Below are positions 8,060 to 9,401 of a DNA stretch of 9,401 nt, one piece after another. A program made the translations under genes and the position numbers. Origin of the DNA: a bacterium HR41 (lineage in GTDB: Bacteria > Actinomycetota > Thermoleophilia > Solirubrobacterales > Thermoleophilaceae); assembly GCA_002898855.1 (NCBI GenBank), contig BEIR01000028.1:1-9401 (forward strand). Direction: 5' to 3'. Numbering within the stretch: position 1 is the first letter of the stretch; each line of letters starts with the position of its first letter. Below the pieces are notes generated by a model. It was not told where the DNA came from. It made no database searches and worked only from the letters and a program-made list of their open reading frames with translations.

Positions 8060-8764
8060 TCAGCGCTTGCGCGCGAGAAAGCAGAACTGCCCGGCGAACA
8101 CGAGCTTCGCTGTGTTGACGGTATGAGCGTCCCAGCGCGCTAGCCGGCCGAGCAGCGAGATCGCTCTGTTTATGGGCGACTCGCGCGCCCACCAGCGCGC
8201 GAAGAAGCGCGGCATACCGAGCGCCCGCCAGGCGAGCAGCGTGAAAGCGTCGATCCCGGGACGCACCTCGGCGAGCTCGAGGCCGGCATCGCGCAGCAAC
8301 ACGGTAAGACCGTAAGGCGTGTAGCCGAAGGTGCTGCGCGAGTGGAACGCCTCGAGTTGCGAGACCGACCCCGCGAAGAGACCGCCGGTGCGTAGTGTGC
8401 GCGCGACCTCGGCGAGCAGCGCTGCCGGCCGCTCGACGTGCTCGAGCACCTGCTTGCAGAAGACGAGATCGAAAGTTTCGTCGCCGAACGGCAAGTGCAC
8501 GCCGTCGAAGGTGACGAAGGTCGCGTCGGTGCGGGTGCGCTCGGCGACCTCGGGCGACTCGGCGACGTCCACACCCACCCACTGCACATGCGGATCGGCT
8601 GCCCTGAAGAGGTCGACTGAATCACCGCGTCCACAGCCGAGGTCCATCACCCGCCAGGCGCGTCCGCCGCCGCAGAGAGCGGCGTACTCGTCGGCGAGCG
8701 TCTGGCGGGCGTGGTCGCGCGGGATCAGGTCGCCGAGCAGAGCGCGCAGGTCGTCGCCGAGCAC
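8060..8764 (-). CDS. Class I SAM-dependent methyltransferase
   Basis: A 234-residue methyltransferase of the Methyltransf_11/25 kind. Motif I is V39-M-D-L-G-C-G-R-G-D, the acidic SAM-ribose residue is D66 in W-V-G-V-D-V, and motifs II/III read L-P-F-G-D-E-T-F-D-L-V-F-C-K-Q-V-L-E-H-V (91-110), followed by L-R-T-G-G-L-F. The C-terminal part (~130-234) is probably the substrate lid and is rich in Trp, Phe and Arg (for example R-F-F-A-R-W-W-A-R). The acceptor is not identifiable; a small molecule, lipid or sugar would fit this family. GTG at 8764 is the only plausible start, because no start codon follows in frame upstream; it has no Shine-Dalgarno site and sits inside an inverted repeat (8761-8787). 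The gene lies on the opposite strand between the mutase and pccB, so membership in their pathway is doubtful. Confidence 0.87.
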   Translation of the reverse strand: MLGDDLRALLGDLIPRDHARQTLADEYAALCGGGRAWRVMDLGCGRGDSVDLFRAADPHVQWVGVDVAESPEVAERTRTDATFVTFDGVHLPFGDETFDLVFCKQVLEHVERPAALLAEVARTLRTGGLFAGSVSQLEAFHSRSTFGYTPYGLTVLLRDAGLELAEVRPGIDAFTLLAWRALGMPRFFARWWARESPINRAISLLGRLARWDAHTVNTAKLVFAGQFCFLARKR

Positions 8765-8787
8765 GGTCGCATTGAAACCGACCGTGC
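8761..8787. repeat. 9-bp perfect inverted repeat over the methyltransferase start codon
   Basis: GCACGGTCG (8761-8769) and CGACCGTGC (8779-8787) are perfect inverted copies with nine bases between. The GTG start of the methyltransferase (8762-8764 on the minus strand) is in one arm, so an RNA hairpin would bury the start codon; as DNA it could be an operator. Confidence 0.6.
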
Positions 8788-8812
8788 CGCGACACGGCGT
8801 TCTACGGGCGCA

Positions 8813-8831
8813 GCGTCCTTCGAAGGGACGC
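8813..8831. repeat. Inverted repeat with TTCGAAG centre
   Basis: GCGTCC and GGACGC pair perfectly around TTCGAAG. It is the second of four inverted repeats in the 317-bp gap between the divergent methyltransferase and pccB genes. It resembles a tRNA T-arm, but the rest of a tRNA is missing. Confidence 0.5.
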
Positions 8832-8853
8832 GCGGCCGACGGGCGACCTAGCG

Positions 8854-8874
8854 TGATGGGTCAGTGGCCCATCA
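8854..8874. repeat. 7-bp inverted repeat (TGATGGG / CCCATCA)
   Basis: Perfect 7-bp arms surround TCAGTGG. The ATG of the candidate small ORF (8856) is inside the left arm. The right arm runs directly into the next inverted repeat, so the two would form adjoining hairpins. Confidence 0.5.
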
Positions 8875-9026
8875 TCGGGTGCGCCGCGCTGCTCGAGCCG
8901 CCACCCGATTCGCCCGGGCCGTACCAGCGTCCGCGCCAGGTGCGCAACCGCTTGCTCTCGGCGCTCTGGGTCTTCACGATCGCACGAGCTATCTGCTTCG
9001 ACCGGAGTTCGGGGCCGCGTTTTTAG
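8856..9026 (+). CDS. Candidate small protein, 56 residues, unknown
   Basis: I do not recognise this product. Counting its 56 codons, G or C occupies about 64 % of first, 59 % of second and 82 % of third positions, a pattern typical of real genes in GC-rich genomes; the same frame upstream of 8856 drops to about 68 % at third positions. The protein starts M-G-Q-W-P-I-I-G, has a proline-rich middle (E-P-P-P-D-S-P-G-P) and a short hydrophobic, amphipathic stretch at 33-48 ([14 protein letters not shown]). It has no zinc or catalytic motif. Against it: no Shine-Dalgarno site, the start codon lies in a hairpin, and the region may instead be a structured RNA or leader of pccB. GTG at 8853 is an alternative start. 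The stop is 55 bases before pccB. Confidence 0.35.
   Translation: MGQWPIIGCAALLEPPPDSPGPYQRPRQVRNRLLSALWVFTIARAICFDRSSGPRF
8874..8909. repeat. 8-bp inverted repeat (ATCGGGTG / CACCCGAT)
   Basis: Perfect 8-bp arms at 8874-8881 and 8902-8909 enclose 20 bases that contain the palindrome GCTCGAGC. Together with the repeat at 8854-8874 it forms a compact block of about 55 bases able to fold into two adjoining hairpins on either strand. Besides the repeats and the candidate small ORF, the 8765-9081 gap shows a TTTTT run at 9020-9024 without a convincing stem before it. Confidence 0.5.
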
Positions 9027-9065
9027 CTCGACGCGCCATCACCGCTGCCGCTCCCACCGCCCCGC

Positions 9066-9071
9066 TAGAGT
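9066..9071 (+). promoter_or_regulatory. Candidate -10 box for pccB
   Basis: TAGAGT fits TANNNT and ends ten bases before the ATG at 9082. Transcription would start at or within about three bases of the start codon, giving a leaderless or nearly leaderless message. No Shine-Dalgarno site and no clear -35 are seen. Confidence 0.4.
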
Positions 9072-9081
9072 TTCGCGCCCG

Positions 9082-9401
9082 ATGCGTCAGAAGTCGCCGG
9101 AAACTTTCGAAGAGAAGGTCGCGCAGCTCGAGGAGCTGCGCGAGCAGGCCCGTCATCCGAGCCCCGAGGCCGAGCGCAAGCAGCACGAGCGCGGCAAGCT
9201 CACCGCGCGCGAGCGGATCGAGAAGCTGCTCGATCCGGGTTCGTTCGTCGAGGTCGACACTTTCGTTCGCCACCGCACCTTCGACTTCGACATGCTCAAG
9301 AACCGTCCGTGGGGCGACGCGGTAGTCACCGGTCACGGCACGGTCAACGGCCGTCCGGTGTGCGTCTTCTCGCAGGACTTCACCGTTTTCGGCGGCTCGC
9401 T
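9082..9401 (+). CDS. pccB: Propionyl-CoA carboxylase beta (carboxyltransferase) subunit, 3'-truncated
   Basis: The first 106 residues of a biotin-dependent acyl-CoA carboxylase carboxyltransferase, which transfers CO2 from carboxybiotin to propionyl-CoA and gives (S)-methylmalonyl-CoA. The family opening G38[19 protein letters not shown] is intact, and F96[10 protein letters not shown] is the signature of PccB/AccD-type actinobacterial subunits. Full-length members have about 520 residues, so most of the gene, including the second carboxyltransferase half, is outside the window. The ATG at 9082 is at the family's usual distance from the K-L-T-A-R-E-R motif. Its product feeds, after epimerisation, the mutase encoded at 6439-8058. 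Specificity for propionyl-CoA over acetyl-CoA rests on resemblance, since the deciding residue is not in view. Confidence 0.92.
   Translation, partial: MRQKSPETFEEKVAQLEELREQARHPSPEAERKQHERGKLTARERIEKLLDPGSFVEVDTFVRHRTFDFDMLKNRPWGDAVVTGHGTVNGRPVCVFSQDFTVFGGS

Noticed and set aside
8813..8831. tRNA T-arm-like hairpin with TTCGAAG loop
   Set aside because: No matching acceptor stem, D-arm or anticodon arm can be built on either strand around it.
8854..8874. GCCACTG on the minus strand, the core of the cobalamin-riboswitch B12 box, upstream of the methyltransferase
   Set aside because: The other conserved elements (GGGAA, GGTG/AATCC pairing, the AGYCAGG segment) are not found at the right distances; a 7-base match is expected about once by chance in this window.
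8989..9336. Minus-strand open frame of 115 codons across the pccB start
   Set aside because: It is antisense to the conserved N-terminal motifs of pccB and shows no motif of its own.

Overview
The window is high-GC DNA (roughly 70 % by eye) with densely packed genes, frequent GTG starts, few Shine-Dalgarno sites and several -10 boxes almost touching start codons. Together with the gene content (R2lox-like/SCP2 fusion, cobalamin-subunit-less methylmalonyl-CoA mutase, pccB, sigma/zinc-finger fusion) this suggests an actinomycete, perhaps of the deep-branching Thermoleophilia type. The class-level placement is inference.

Layout. (1) 1-849 (+): 3' part of a diiron R2-like oxidase fused to an SCP2 sterol-carrier-like domain. 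(2) 863-3116 (-): two tandem paralogous membrane diguanylate cyclases, each with six predicted membrane helices, a GG-x-x-S-P motif between helices 3 and 4, and a GGDEF domain with intact catalytic and inhibitory sites. (3) 3175-4797 (+): a polytopic PMT/ArnT-like glycosyltransferase, divergent from the second cyclase across 58 bp. (4) 4798-4984: intergenic region with a perfect 8-bp inverted repeat and a GC palindrome. (5) 4985-6364 (+): an ECF-type sigma factor carrying a C-H-C-C zinc anti-sigma-like domain and a long disordered tail in the same chain. (6) 6439-8058 (+): methylmalonyl-CoA mutase catalytic subunit, probably leaderless. (7) 8060-8764 (-): class I SAM methyltransferase whose stop codon is one base from the mutase stop. 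(8) 8765-9081: divergent intergenic region with four inverted repeats and a candidate 56-residue ORF. (9) 9082-9401 (+): 5' end of pccB, the propionyl-CoA carboxylase beta subunit.

Two themes stand out. The right side carries two enzymes of the propionyl-CoA to succinyl-CoA route; the epimerase, the cobalamin-binding mutase subunit and the biotin-carrying subunit are not in view. The left and middle contain sensing and signalling proteins (two c-di-GMP synthases with a RegB-like membrane sensor layout, and a one-chain sigma/anti-sigma protein) next to a cell-surface glycosyltransferase. Functional coupling between these is inference from proximity only. No CRISPR array, transposase, rRNA or tRNA was seen.
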